Origin: Allomyces macrogynus ATCC 38327
Lineage: Eukaryota > Blastocladiomycota > Blastocladiomycetes > Blastocladiales > Blastocladiaceae
DNA: 64,000 nt
Assembly: GCA_000151295.1 (NCBI GenBank)
Contig: GG745344.1
Coordinates: 744,753 to 808,752 of the forward strand
Direction: 5' to 3'
Position numbers and translations under genes: made by a program. How positions within the stretch are numbered: position 1 is the stretch's first letter; each line of letters begins with the position of its first letter. Below the pieces are notes generated by a model, which saw only the letters and a program-made list of their open reading frames with translations, made no database searches and had not been told where the DNA came from. Of this stretch, positions 9,428-21,039 are shown one piece after another.

Positions 9428-12374
9428 CTACGGCCCACCGATCCCGGCCACATCCTCGTAGAAGAAGCTCACGTCCGGCGGCAACGGCGGGACCTCGGCC
9501 GGCTGGTAGAGCGGGATCCGGTCGGCGGTAATATCCAGCAGTCGAATCCTGAGCTGAATCTCCGTGAGCGCCTGGACAAACTCGGCCGTGTCCTTATTGG
9601 TGATTCCCTTGTTCAGCAACAGATTGAACCCGTCGGTCCACTCCGAGTACTGCGTGGGCGTCATGCACACCAGATCCATGATCGAGACCAGGTCCGCGTC
9701 GTTGGCGCCCGCCTGCATCAACGAAAAGCAGTGCATCGACCGCAGGTCCATTGCAGTGGTGGTGGTCGAGGAACTGGATGGGGTCGGTGAGACGCCGCGA
9801 CGGCCGGAAAAGTTGTTGGCGGCGGCGGCCGCTGCGGCGGCCACGGCTGCGGCGGTCGCGAGGCTCATGCTTGTGCTTGACGAGGTCATCCCCGAGGACC
9901 CCCCGCCGCCCATGGTCGGGACTGAGCTGTGGATCGCACTCGCGGTCGAGCCAGTCACAATGTCGGCCACGTTAGCGAGATCAACTGGTAAGTGTGCATG
10001 CACGTGTCAGACTTAAAGGCCGCAAGCGCGTCTCGCGCACGCAAGAACAATGGAAGCATACCGCGCTGCGTCAACTGCTCGAGTGACGGTTTTTTATCGA
10101 GAACTTCCGGGAAATCGGCATAGTAGAGCGTCTTCTTGGTCCCGGACAGCCGGCAGAACCGCACGATCGACTTGGCGAGCTTGCGGCTGCCGTGGTTGGT
10201 GCTGCTGCCCAAGTTGATGGGCGGCGCCGAACTCGCATTCGGTGGCAAGTGGAACCAGGCGCCGGCGCACAGGCACGCGAGCCGCTGCTGCTTGACAAAC
10301 TCAAACGACTCCTTGTAGACGACGTCGCGCAGTTTCCTACTCACGAGGGTCAGACTCAGGACCGGACACGTGTGCGATGGGTGGAGGGGATGAACGTACC
10401 GCACGATCGGATGTGCCATGATCTCGTCCTCGTCCTCGAGTTCCTTCAAGTGGCGGTCACGAATCACCGAGACGGGCGTGCCCATGACGATCTTCTCGAG
10501 CGCGTCCATGGTGGCGAGCGCGTGGTTGCGCAAAACATGCCGCAGCTCTGTGCGAATCATGCCAAGCGACGCGTTCAGGTCGAGCGTGTCCTCCCAGAGC
10601 CGTCTGAAGAGACGAATAAACAGGTGGTGGATCTGGTCGAAGAGCAGAATGTGCGGCTGGAGCGTCGTGCTCGTCGAGACTGGATGGGCGGCGACAAAAT
10701 GAGTCGTGTAAGTGCGGAACGCTCAGAACGGAATGAGAACGTACACCCGGTGCTCAGCTCCCAAAAGTCGGAGAGGTACTCGGTGATTTCCGACGAGATC
10801 TTGGTCAAGGACGGGCGCGTCTCGACGGGAAGGGCGGCCCACTGCAATCACCGAGCGCGGCGTTAGCTGACAAGCAGGAAAGTGAGCGACATTGCGGCAG
10901 GGCATGCACCTCGTTGAAGTCGCTGCGGTACTTCGCGATAAACCGGCACAGCGCGTCGGCACCTAGGACGCCGACACGGGCCATGTCTGCCGGAACCTCG
11001 GCCTATTCGGAAATTCAGCGCGAATCGGTCAGTTTTCGATTGTGTTGAGGAGAGAGGCCTGCCATCACAACAACGTACGTCGCACCCCAAGAGCTGCAAC
11101 ACATTCTGCGGGTCCGGGATCCCGCACTCGTCGTCAAACACGGCATCGAGCGAATCGAGCCGCAGCGACTTTTGCCGGTACAAATGCTGCATCGTGAGCG
11201 TCTGGAATTCAACCAGCTCCTTGTTCTTTTCCTCGTTGCTCGACAGCTGCATCATGCGCGCGACGACTGGCCGCAGATTCAACTTTTCCATGTCGACGAG
11301 CAACGGCGGGCGCACGGCCGTCAAATTCGCCCACGACCCAGTCGTCGCGGGCGTCACGCCGCCCGCGAGAGCAAACTTGAACACGGCGTTGATGAGCGCG
11401 AGAGAGTGCAGTTGCAGGACGTACTCGCTCGCCGACAGCCGCTGGATCAGGGCCGCAAGCAAGGGCTTGCCCGAGGTGACCATAACCTGGTGCACGAGTT
11501 CCATGGACGCGGCCACTTCGTTGTCGGTGAGTGCGGCAAGCGCGTCGGCACTCGCGGTCGCTGACATGGCCTTGCGCCGCGCGGCATCAGCTTCGGCCGC
11601 GGTGAAGGTGAGCTGCAGGATACGGATCAGCAGTGCGGTCGCGGGCCGGCAAATGTTGACGAGTGTTTCCGTGACGACGAGGTGCATGAGCTACAACAGT
11701 CGATATGGTTCAAACTTTTCCCCCACGATGCGGCCCATGGACGCTGCACAGGGCGCGTACCCGACTAATCAACTCCGAGCTGATCAGGCCCGACTGCTGG
11801 CTCGCGAGGCTCGAGTGCTCCTCCATGAAATTGCTCAGTGCCGAGAGCGCGTAGGCGAGCGAGTTGCCGTCGGACGTGAGCACGAGCTTCTTGAGCGCCT
11901 CGACGCCGCCCGCTGAGACAAACGCGAGCGCAAACTCTTCTTCCTTGACGCGGTTCTGCATGGCAAAGAGCGTGCGCTTCTGCACCATCGAGTCGAGCGA
12001 AGCGAGTCGCCGCCGAAACTCGGGCGCTTCAAGCGAGGGCGCGGGCACGATCTTGATGGTTTCGCCCGTCTTGACATTGCGCAACAGGTTCTACCAGTTG
12101 CGCGAGAATCGGTTAGAATCGGTCAGGCAGAGCAAAAGTAGACTCTCCACCCATTAGCGACGCTCGTTACCTCGGGCGAGATCAACTCGTCGGTCTCCAG
12201 CGTGCGCAGACAGTAGTCGCCGGGCGACGCGCCCGACCCGGACCCGCCGAGCGGGAAGGCCGGGATGGCGGCGACGATTTGTTGGATGACCAAGAACATG
12301 GGCTGCGACACATCGATGGTGGCCGGGGCCGTGCCCTTTTCCCAGGCCACGGTCACTTGGACGTTTTTCGGCAT
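9428..12374 (-). CDS. ELMO/CED-12 family protein
   Basis: Eight exons (12374-12171, 12090-11761, 11690-11079, 11002-10910, 10841-10745, 10679-10400, 10336-10004, 9926-9428) sum to 815 residues. ELMO proteins partner DOCK-type exchange factors to activate Rac at the cell cortex. Order seen: N-terminal ubiquitin-like/RBD part (VQVTVAWEKGTAPATIDVSQ), armadillo-like helices (EEFALAFVSAGGVEALKKLV), the ELMO domain (about 320-500), KQQRLACLCAGAWF followed by a split PH domain (FCRLSGTKKTLYYADF ... EWTDGFNLLLNKG), helix EIQLRLLDI-like, and a C-terminal proline motif EVPPLPPDVSF like the SH3-binding tail of ELMO1. An Ala-run loop interrupts the PH domain. The intron at 10003-9927 has a clear CTAAC branch site. 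Confidence 0.9.
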
Positions 12375-12774
12375 GGCGTCGGCGGATGGAAATTGGCGTG
12401 TCGGTCGAGATGCTAGAGTCGGATCGGGTTACAGGCACGGTGGAGAGCAAAATGCGGCGAGTTGCTGGAGGTGTGGTGTGGGGGGATCGGCCGGAATTGT
12501 GGTCGTGGCGGGCAGCTTGGCGTTTGCCAAAAGATCGTGATTCGTGATCAGCATTGGCTGAGAGACGCGACCAGACTCATGCCGGGCGCTTCGTCAAATC
12601 GGTCCGCGGCCCCACAGCAGCGTCACGCTGCCCAAGAGGACGCGAAGAGGATGCAGATGCAACGAGGGGCTAGCTACTGTATTCATTGCGGCAAGAAACT
12701 ACACTAAGATGCGCTGGACAGCATCGGCCAAACCACAAACGACAAAACAAAACGCAACACAACGCAAAGACCAC
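12375..12774. other. intergenic, ELMO promoter region
   Basis: 400 bp between the ELMO start and the uS9m stop, both on the minus strand. No further gene or obvious promoter motif is seen. Confidence 0.5.
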
Positions 12775-13873
12775 TCAACGCTTGACCCAGGTGAACTTTT
12801 TGCGCGCCTTGGCCTGACCGGGCTTCTTGCGTTCCACCTGGCGCGTATCCGGGATCAGCAGCTGCACGGCCTCCATGCGCTCACGGAGCGACTGGTCGTG
12901 CACGACGAGCGCGCGCGCGACGGCATTCGCAATCGCCTCGGCCTGGCCCGTGGGCCCACCACCATGCACGACGGCCCAGACATTGTACCGNNNNNNNNNN
13001 NNNNNNNNNNNNNNNNNNNNNNNNNNNNNNNNNNNNNNNNNNNNNNNNNNNNNNNNNNNNNNNNNNNNNNNNNNNNNNNNNNNNNNNNNNNNNNNNNNNN
13101 NNNNNNNNNNNNNNNNNNNNNNNNNNNNCCCAGACATGTGCGCGCGACGTCTGCGCGACCCCTTGGCAAATGCGCGCCCGTGCTGGTCCGGCTTGCGGCG
13201 GCGCCGCCGCGGCCTGTGCGATCGAGGCCGGGTTCAGGAAGGCGCCGAGGAACTTGGACATGGACGAGAGCGGCAGCGGCGCGAACGAGAGCGACGGCGC
13301 AGCGACAGATGCAGACTGGGCCTCGGCCTCGGCCTCGGATGCGGTGGCCTCGAGCGCTTCAGCAGTGACTTCAAATTCACCCTCCGCAACCTCCGTGGCC
13401 ACCTCCGCAGCCTTGGCGGCCTTCTTGGCCGCCGCCTCGGCCTTGGCCGCGGCAATCGCCCGGGCCTCGACAACATAGAGCGCAATCAAGTTGGTAGCGA
13501 GCGTTTCGTACTGCGCTTCGGTCATGTTAAGTGCCTGGTCGACAAACAGGGCGTCCTTGGACTTGAGCAGCTTGCGGATCGCCGCGTAGGGCTCTGGGTC
13601 GGCGCGAATCGTCTCGACGAGCGCGGCATGGTCGGCGGGGCCCACGTGCTGGCGCACTTGGTAGAGCAGGTCAAAGTAGGCCGCGTTGCCCGTGAAGTAA
13701 GCGGGCGACGCCGGGCGCGCCGGCAGGACAAACGTGAGCGGGTCGGGTGTCGGCGTCGCGGTCGTGACGTTGGTCACGGGCAGCGTCGAGTAGGCGGCGA
13801 CAGCACCAGCGCGCGGGACAATGGCCGCGGCGGCAGCGCGCGCGGCTACGGTGGTGCAGGCCCTCCGCAGCAT
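12775..13873 (-). CDS. MRPS9: mitochondrial ribosomal protein uS9 (MRPS9), interrupted by an assembly gap
   Basis: Starts at 13873 with an Arg/Ala-rich presequence (MLRRACTTVAARAAAAA) typical of mitochondrial import. The middle is a long Ala/Glu/Lys helix-rich N-terminal extension as in fungal mitochondrial S9. After the gap comes the uS9 core: YNVWAVVHGGGPTGQAEAI, NAVARALVVHD, and the C-terminus ERKKPGQAKARKKFTWVKR, whose Lys/Arg tail reaches the ribosomal P site. Bases 12991-13128 are N, removing part of the core. The frames on the two sides differ, so the gap size is wrong or hides an intron. Upstream RAHVW at the gap edge fits the uS9 start of fold. Confidence 0.92.
12991..13128. other. 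assembly gap (138 N)
   Basis: Unsequenced stretch inside the uS9m coding region. Reading frames either side do not match for a 138-bp spacing. Confidence 0.99.
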
Positions 13874-14191
13874 CGTGACGGGTCCGGGCGGCGGGGCACT
13901 TCAATAACGGCGGATCAGCGCTCGCCTTGCAGCAGGTTGGAAGGCGCCGTTGCTGGCGACTTCGTGCTTGTTTCCGTTGCCGAGGACCGACAGTGTGCCA
14001 GCTGGATTTGGTCTCCTCTGCAAAATTTTAGCGGTGGTGAACTCGCTGATCAGGTCCCGTGTGGTCACGCCGCACACTGTTTCTGCTGTCTCCCATGCCG
14101 ATCACTACGCCGGCTCCAGGCCGCTGGTTCGATTCCTGCCTCGACCACTTTTTTCACAGCCGCATCCACAGCTTCGGTCCTTTCCACGACC
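13874..14191. promoter_or_regulatory. divergent promoter region, uS9m / hypothetical zinc-motif protein
   Basis: 318 bp between two start codons facing away from each other. No distinct motif recognised. Confidence 0.4.
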
Positions 14192-15565
14192 ATGAGCCGC
14201 CGTGCAAAACTTGCTGCAACCAAGAGCGCAAGCCGGAATGGCCCCGGGCCATCAAGTTCTCCCAGCCAACCGCCATCCGACCCTGATCACAGTCGCGTGG
14301 TGTTCTCGTGGGCACAGCCCCCGCCCGACGACCAACCCGAGCCGTCCCGACCGTCTCGCCGCCGTCGCTCGCTCGGCCGCGATGCCCAACCCCGCACGCT
14401 GCCTCGCCCTACCGATGCAAATTTGGCCTGGTTACTCCGAGCGAACCTCGACCATGAGCTGTTGCAGACCAAACGGCGACCATTTCTCCCGCGCAATCTC
14501 CGCAAGACGCTCGCTCACGTCCTGACCAGATATCAGCGAGACGGACTTGCGGATGCCGAACTCAAGTCGCCAGAGGAAGCAGTCGTGACTCGTACTCTGA
14601 CCCGCATCGCGCGCTCGGCCAGGGATGCTGCTGTGGGTCTCGAATGGATGGTCGTTTTACGATGGTCGCTAGTGCGGGCAACTGATGCTCGCGCGTCCAG
14701 CGCATCGGCTGTTGCTGGTGTTCCGCCGCCACTAATCAAACAGCCAGAGCTGGCCGGGTGCCACGTTATTACGCTGGATCCGCCGGTGTGCCCGTTCTGC
14801 GCGCAACGGCTCTGGCGCGAGCCGCCCTTCACGACCAAGGAGGAAGCGCTGGTGCTGGCTGTGCTCGTGCAGCATTTGCTCATGTGCCATGCACAAGTTC
14901 AAGTGCGGCTCGTGGTTTGTTTCGAGCTCTTGCTGCTGTCGCTCTTCTCATGCCCGTATCTGACTACTCCTCAATGCTAGCGGTTCGGCCCGTGTGCAGT
15001 CCTTTCACTCACGCTGGACCTTACCACGAACGACGAAATCACGCCCGGCCGCGTGAGCAAACCCGCCGAAATCGACACAATCTACGCGCGCCGATGGACG
15101 ACCGAAGAGGCCATTTGGCGCGACCCGAAAGCATGGACGTTTTGGCGCACGCACTTTCTCGCCGTCGACCCGCCGGACCCGGTCGAGCAGTACCTCACGC
15201 GTCACTGGAACTGGTTCACGTACCGGTACCTACACATCTGAGCCTCCGTCGGCACCATCGTGCAAACTCATCCATTCCGCGCCCCCAGATTCGACCTGCA
15301 CCGCCCGCGGCACCGCCGCGACACGGGAATCCGGCTCATCTACTTCCTGCTCGACGTGGTCAACGACGTGTTCCGCGACCTGCCCATCGAACCGGTGCCT
15401 TTACCCGCGGGCCAAGACGGCGGCCCGCCGCCACCGACCCTGCCGCAATTGCGCGTCGCGTTCCCGAAATTCGCGCTCGCGCTGCTGCGCGGCAACGCGG
15501 CGACGCGCGACGAAGTTGTGGCCGCTGGGCTCGTCCTGCAGCACATAGCCCTCATTGGCGAATGA
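14192..15565 (+). CDS. hypothetical protein with a C2HC zinc-finger-like motif
   Basis: Exons 14192-14902, 14981-15225 and 15289-15565 sum to 410 residues. I do not recognise the family. The first 75 residues are basic and Ser/Pro-rich (MSRRAKLAATKSASRNG start). Then come helical segments (LLRANLDHELLQTK, LRKTLAHVLTRYQ, LTRIARSARDAAVGLEWM). Cys200, Cys203, His228 and Cys232 form C-x2-C-x24-H-x3-C within CPFCAQRLW...VQHLLMCH, a plausible zinc site. The third quarter is Trp-rich (ARRWTTEEAIWRDPKAWTFW), and the last exon ends in RLIYFLLDVVNDVFRDL and QHIALIGE. Splice sites are phase-consistent (donor alternatives two codons apart exist at exon 1). The 3' end touches the SAC1 remnant on the other strand. 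Confidence 0.65.
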
Positions 15566-16300
15566 ATGAACCGAGTCGCAAATCGCAGTCTATGTATTTC
15601 GTTGCCAGTTTACTCCACTTTCTTCCCTCGTCATCGGCATCGGCCAGAACCACACTCCTCGGCCAACGAAACAACCCGTCCGCTTTCCCTCCATTCGCCC
15701 ACACCGCGATCCTCGCGGCCACAATCCAGGCAAGCATCACAATCACCTGCCAGATTCACCGTCAGCTCCCAACCTCCTCGTCCCGCGCCGCCGCAAACCA
15801 GAACACGACCACTCCCATCCGACACTCATCGAGCGACCGCTGCCTCTGAAGCGCAACGTGCCGACAGACATCTTCCTTCTCCCGCAGCACCAACTCGAGC
15901 GCATCCTGCACGCGCAGATCCACAAAGTACGTCCCGAACCGCCGTGCAAGCAGCGTGCCCGCGTCCTCGACCGCGCCACTGCCACTCCCCGTATCTGGCA
16001 CACAGAGCGCGTGCCGAGATTCCACCGCGCGATCGTGTGGCCGTGCGCGCGCCACAGCCGCTGCAATGGGGCGAGCACAACAGTCGCCGACGCGGACGCG
16101 ACGCCGAGCGCGGAGAGTAGCGCGGGGGCCTTCGCTTCCGCGACAAAGTACTGCGCGAGATTCGCGCGGTCGATCGAGTCAAGGCAGTTTGTGCGTGGCA
16201 GGACCGACTGCCTGGACACGATGCGGCCGGACTCGGTGACGGTAATCGTGCCATGACGCGGGAGATGCCGCAGAGGTGATCCAAAAGAGGTGCGAAATCG
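15552..16300 (-). pseudogene. SAC1-type phosphoinositide phosphatase remnant, 5'-truncated and frameshifted
   Basis: Three successive frames on the minus strand align in order with the C-terminal half of SAC1/SACM1L. Frame 1: FVDFAPLLDHL, where SAC1 has FDFH...LLDHL. Frame 2: SRQSVLPRTNCLDSIDRANL, the CX5R catalytic P-loop region, then LWRAHGHTIARWNLGT like LWADN..A...Y.GT. Frame 3: ARRFGTYFVDLRVQDALELV like RYY.NNF.DG.RQD..DL. A fourth frame encodes a membrane helix VIVMLAWIVAARIAVWANGG and FRWPRS, matching SAC1's last TM and WPRL-like tail. Shifts fall at about 16255, 16010 and 15755, where no intron of normal size fits. The first ~300 residues of the family are absent because APC5 begins immediately upstream. 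Assembly indels could explain the shifts but not the truncation. Confidence 0.7.
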
Positions 16301-16466
16301 ACGAATGATGTGGGCACAGGAGGCCGCATCAGCACCGCGCACCAGCCAGCATCAGAACAACGGCACTGGCCTCTGCCCAGCGCCAGCAACTCGGCAACGA
16401 TATTGAAATGTCCTCTGGTATTCCTGTCCACCCTGTCCACCGCGCCCTGACGCAGTGGTGGGTCAT

Positions 16467-18921
16467 TCACATCGGGACATCCTCCGCTCCGCTCCCGCTC
16501 ACCCTCCGCAACAGAGCAGCCAAATACGCATCCTCTACCGCGTTTGCCGCATCGAGCCCGACGGCAACCACCTGCTCGTCACGCTCCACGTACTGCGCCC
16601 ACCGGCACGCGACGCGCGCGCGCACCCCCAAGTTCGTCATGTGGTAGAGCGTCGCCGCGAACCGCTTCGAGACGCCGCTCGCCACGGGCTCGACCGATCC
16701 GGGACTTGCTGCCGCTGCCGCCGCGATCAAGACGTGGTAGAGCAAGAGATACGGCCGGTTGGCGAGATCGAGTGCCGCGTCGCTGGCGCTGCTGGCCGAC
16801 GAGGTCCAGGGAGCGAGCGGCGACGCGGGGACGGTGTCGGTTCGGTCGCGCCTGCGGCCGCGCGTGGCCATCGTGCTGGCGGTTTCCAGTGGCCACGCTG
16901 AGTACCTGTCGATGGCATCGATGGCACCAACGCTCTACGTTGTTCCCAGGGTCAGCGTCCCACCTCGCACCAAAACCAAGTTTGGACGCAACGCAACGTA
17001 CCAGCAAAACCTCGAGCCGGTACCCCACGACTCTCGCCGCACTCTCGCTCTTCGCCAACGCCTTGTAATCCGTCGCCGGCGGCCAGATGGCCCACACGGC
17101 CTCGTCCATCTCGTCCCACTTTTCCTGCCGGAGCAGTCGCTCGATGCGCCATACAAACCATTCGCGCGCGTGACGTCCAAGCCCGTCATGCAATTGCCAC
17201 TCGAGCACATGCGCACGTGCCCAATCGCCGGCGCGCACGGCGATTTCAAGTTCGAGGACGCGCAATTGCGTGCGCATGTGGTCGACGTTGTGCATGGTCA
17301 TGCCGCGCGCGCTCGTCGCGAGGTAGCTGGTCAGGTAGGCGGTCGCGGCGGACGGGGATTCGGCGCTGGCCATCTGCAGGATCGAAAGGAGTGAGGCCCG
17401 TCAAATATAATAGACTGGGCGCGTCGGACGTACATGTCTCGCGACCAAGCATGCTTGGACCGGATCGTCGGGCGCGGCAAGCGTGGCATCAACATACGCC
17501 GCCACATCGCTCGTCCCGACCCACACGTCGGATGGGGCCTCGAAATGGTCGAGCAGCTGGCCGGGTGCTGCAGCCTTGGCCGCTGTCTGCCATTTCGAGA
17601 CGAGCGCTTGGCACTCGGCGTCGGACCGGAACTTGGCCTCGGTGAGCGCCTGGTCGAGAATCTACCCTGGGCCAAGATGTTAGGCAGTGACTCCGAAAAG
17701 TGTTTATCGGTGTGCGAGCAGCGTACCGTCAAACCCGCATCTCTCCACCCGAAACGCAGGTGGTGCAGAGCCTGCACGAGGAGCGACCAGCACGTGCTGC
17801 GGCCAGGCGCGTTGCTGGAGGAGGGAATTCACATCAAGGGGTGAGCGGGAGCCCTGTCGAATCCGTGAAAAGAAACGTGGTACTTTTGGAGGTCGTGTCG
17901 CGCCGTGGCCGTAAACAGCAAGAGGTTCCTCTTGGCGCGACTCAAGTCGCCGAAATGGGCAGCGATGAGCGATCTACAGAACAGCCAAAAATGCAATGTA
18001 TTGGTTCATCGTGCTCCTCGGGCAATTCAAGAGGCAGTAGAGCACGCACTGCGTGTAGGAGATCTTGGGCAAGTTGGCCACGAGCTTGGACATGCCTGCA
18101 ACGGCGCGAATCGCCTCCATGTCGACCCCACTCTGCTCGGGCACTGGCCTTTCTTGGTCGCCCTGCAGCCGCATAACGACGTGGTCCAGGAACCGCTCGG
18201 CACGGGCCAAACTCGGCAGCGTCGTGCTCGCCGCGGGCTCATCAGTACCGTTTGGCGCTGGACCGTCGTCGCTCTCCGCTCCCGCTTGCGCATCGACCAT
18301 CTCCACGTCGCAATTCTCCTGTTCTCCTTCCACCCGCAACCCATCGCTTGTCGCCGCTCGTGCCGCCGTCGACCCCGCCCCCACACCCTTCTCAGGGCAC
18401 ACATATTCGCGCAACGCGTCGCACATCGGCACCCACGCGGCCGGCTCGATCCCCTGGACGTCAGCCGTGAACCGGCGCATCCACTTCCCAAGCACGCTCT
18501 CGTGCGCGATCCGGTACCCGTGCCGCATCACGCGCGCCTGGACCGCCCCGTCGAAATCCATGGGCGCGGAGAGCTGCAGGACGCGGAATACGGTTCGGCG
18601 CAGGACCGACGCCGACTCGGACGCGGCCGTGGCTGCCTTGACCAGTTGTTGCGCAAGCGGTTCGCCCGTGCCGGTCGCGGGCCATGTCGCGACGTGCGAT
18701 TGGAGGTCGGTAAATGACGGTTCAGTGATGCTTGGCGTATCGGACGGGTCGATGAGCCGGTGCAGCGACCAGACGTGCGTGACGAGCGCGTTGCGGATGC
18801 AGAGTTCGATGAGGAGCAGGATCGCCGTCGTGTAGGGCGTCGCGAATTGGCGGGCCGGGTTCTTGGGTAACGTCGGCTGCGGCGGGGCCAAGTGCGTGTC
18901 GTCGCCGTCGCTGGTCGTCAT
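16467..18921 (-). CDS. APC5: anaphase-promoting complex subunit 5 (APC5)
   Basis: Exons 18921-18050, 17973-17884, 17814-17727, 17661-17434, 17373-17024 and 16905-16467 give 688 residues. APC5 is a TPR scaffold subunit of the APC/C ubiquitin ligase that drives anaphase. FATPYTTAILLLIELCI near residue 25 corresponds to the WVTPYKIAVLVLL opening of animal APC5. ARAERFLDHVVMRL and the segment SLIAAHFGDLSRAKRNLLLF match the QAEFFLSQQ and YLSYLNNLR...HSLLHYF stretches. The diagnostic TPR is STCWSLLVQALHHLRFGWRD followed by ILDQALTEAKFRSDAECQAL, equivalent to animal AALNLAALHCRFGH...LQEAIRIAQESNDHVCL. TPR helices continue (DWARAHVLEWQLHDGL). The exon-5 donor (GG|gtaccg at 17023) is the least certain junction. 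Confidence 0.85.
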
Positions 18922-19242
18922 GTTGCAGCTAGTTGTTGGTCGATTTGGATCTGTCGGAGAGGAAATTGGTTTGGGCCGGTCGTGGATGAAGAGATGCAAG
19001 AAAAGATTAGCTCGACGCGGTTGTGACCTGTGGACCGTTAACAAGTTGTGACCGCGCACACATGAGACGACCTGAGCTGTGAATTCGCACACCAAAGGGG
19101 CACAGGGCGATGCTTTGAAGACATGAAAACAGCACCAACGACGGCGACTTTTCGATCAGGAAAACTGACGACGCTCCACAAAACGACGATGATTTGATGA
19201 GCATGGCAGCAAGAATCGGTTCTTATCCAAATTGAAAGATTT
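18922..19242. other. intergenic, APC5 promoter region
   Basis: 321 bp between the APC5 start and the uS17 stop on the same strand. No gene or clear motif seen. Confidence 0.45.
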
Positions 19243-19850
19243 TTAGAACTTCTTGAACTGCTTCGAGCCCGACACGGCCTTCTGGATCTTGAGCACGTTG
19301 AAGCGCACCGTCTTCGACAGCGGGCGGCATTGGCCGACCGTCGCGAGGTCACCGTTCTCGACACCAATGAAGCACGGCGACATGTGCGCGGCCAGGTTGC
19401 GATGGCGCTTCTCGTAACGGTTGTACTTCTTGACGTAGTGCAGGTACTCACGGCGCAGAATGATCGTGCGCTTCATCTTGCCCGCCGACACGATCGTGCC
19501 CGTCAAGATACGGCCGCGGATCGACACGTTGCCGGTGAACGGGCACTTCTTGTCGATGTAGTGGCCCTAAAATTGTGGGGGAAGAAAGCCAAGTCAGCGT
19601 CTGATTCACCAAAACGTCACCAGAGAGCCAAATTGCGGGGCGAAATAGCGGAAAGCGAAAGTCATCTCCGAACCGCCCGCGAACCCGCTCAATTTGCGCA
19701 AAAACTCACCTCAATGGCCTCCTTGGGCGTCTTGAAGCCAAGGCCAACATCCTTGAACCACCGCTGGTTGCGCTTCTTGGCGCCAACCTGCTTGGCGTTC
19801 AGGAAGATGTGCTGCTTCTGGAAAGCGCGCTCGTGCTGGATATCGGCCAT
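19243..19850 (-). CDS. RPS11: 40S ribosomal protein uS17 (S11)
   Basis: Exons 19850-19710 and 19566-19243 give 154 residues, the usual length. uS17 binds the 5' domain of 18S rRNA early in small-subunit assembly. [65 protein letters not shown] and [17 protein letters not shown] follow eukaryotic S11 almost residue for residue, and the protein ends in KQFKKF. The single 143-bp intron lies in phase 0 just before the [10 protein letters not shown] block. Confidence 0.98.
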
Positions 19851-20736
19851 GTTGTCTGCAGCAGCGGCACGGCGAGGCAAAAATGACGAGTTGGCCAGTC
19901 GTCAGTTTGGCCGGTCGGAAAACGACGAATCGGGAACGGATGCACGGGCGTGACCACCCCAGCGACGACAGCAATCCAGTTCGACGACGAGCGACTTCGA
20001 CCGCATTTTCGCGAGCGAAGTGTGAGGCAAACGAGCGCGAGCGTAGGTTCGACAGATGGGGAGCGCGCGCGGTCATCCGAAGGGATGTTGGTGGGGTCTC
20101 CAGCGCAAAGCGCACGGAACGAGTGGCGTGTCGAAAGGCGAGTTCCGCGCTGACGAGCGGTCGCCGCCGAGATTGGTCGTTGCAGCGGTCGTCATGCTCA
20201 TAAATTGGTGCAGTCGTCGTCGTTGTCGTCGTCCTGGTGCTGGTGGGGTGGTCCTCGCGCGCGCGGTGGCATTGGTGCGCACCTTCTGGTTGGACAGGAC
20301 CTGAAGGAAAGAGACAGAACCTGCCTGGCGCTGCCTGGTCCGTCAAGCTTCAGTCAAGACAACACGTGACAGTGACTTGGATCATATTTTGTTGGTTCCA
20401 ACCCCCAAGTCCTGCAGCGCTGAAAGCGTGGCTACGATGCCTGCGAGTCCTTTGTCAACGTCGGACCCAGCAATGATTCGAGTGGCTCAACGGTCGCGTT
20501 GACGCGAGACGTGCTCTTCGTTCTCTGTAGCGTATGATGCAGCGCCTGGAGTGGCTCTGGTCGCTCTGGCCCCCGCGTCACGTTCAGGTCAGGCAGATCT
20601 TGCAGGCCAGACCGCTTTCTGACCAGCAGTGAGGATGTCCTCAAGAAATCCAAGCGGACGAGGGCACACCAAAATCTATGTACAATATCCATCGAGCCCC
20701 ACCCGCCCCATGCCGACCAAACACGCTGCCAACGGT
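19851..20736. other. intergenic, no gene seen
   Basis: 886 bp upstream of uS17 and downstream of the LYR gene. Open frames exist on both strands but overlap one another and show no domain. Repetitive cgtcgtcgttgtcgtcgt-like triplets occur near 20216. Confidence 0.45.
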
Positions 20737-21039
20737 TCAATCCGCACGCCCCTTGAGCCCGTGCTTGAAGACGCGGTTGACCTCGGAGTCACGGAACATG
20801 CGGTGCAAGTGTTCGTCGGGCAGTTGGCCAAGCGCCTGGAGCACCTGCAAGTCGAATCGCGCCTGGTCGTGCAGCCTTGATGCCTCGGTGGCCGACACGT
20901 CGCGGTAGAGCTCAAAGGCGTGGCGCACGTTGTACTGGAGCTTGGGCCGCAACTTAATAATGGGGAACGTGCGCACGGTGCGCAGTGCGTGTCGGTAGAG
21001 CGCGAGTGTCGCTGTTGCTGAGACGGGGCTGGCGGGCAT
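20737..21039 (-). CDS. LYR-motif (Complex1_LYR-like) small protein
   Basis: Single exon of 100 residues. The LYR motif sits near the N-terminus (TLALYRHALRTVRTFP), followed by RPKLQYNVRHAFELYRD and a helix RFDLQVLQALGQLP, the three-helix pattern of LYR proteins. Members bind mitochondrial acyl-carrier protein and assist iron-sulphur or respiratory-complex assembly in the matrix. Which LYRM subfamily this is cannot be decided by eye; ISD11, SDHAF3 and LYRM9 were compared from memory and none fits cleanly. It is head-to-head with EB1. Confidence 0.75.
   Translation of the reverse strand: MPASPVSATATLALYRHALRTVRTFPIIKLRPKLQYNVRHAFELYRDVSATEASRLHDQARFDLQVLQALGQLPDEHLHRMFRDSEVNRVFKHGLKGRAD

Noticed and set aside
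12827..14980. 717-codon plus-strand frame running through the N gap
   Set aside because: Antisense to uS9m and artificially bridged by unknown bases; only its last third (from 14192) is supported as a gene.
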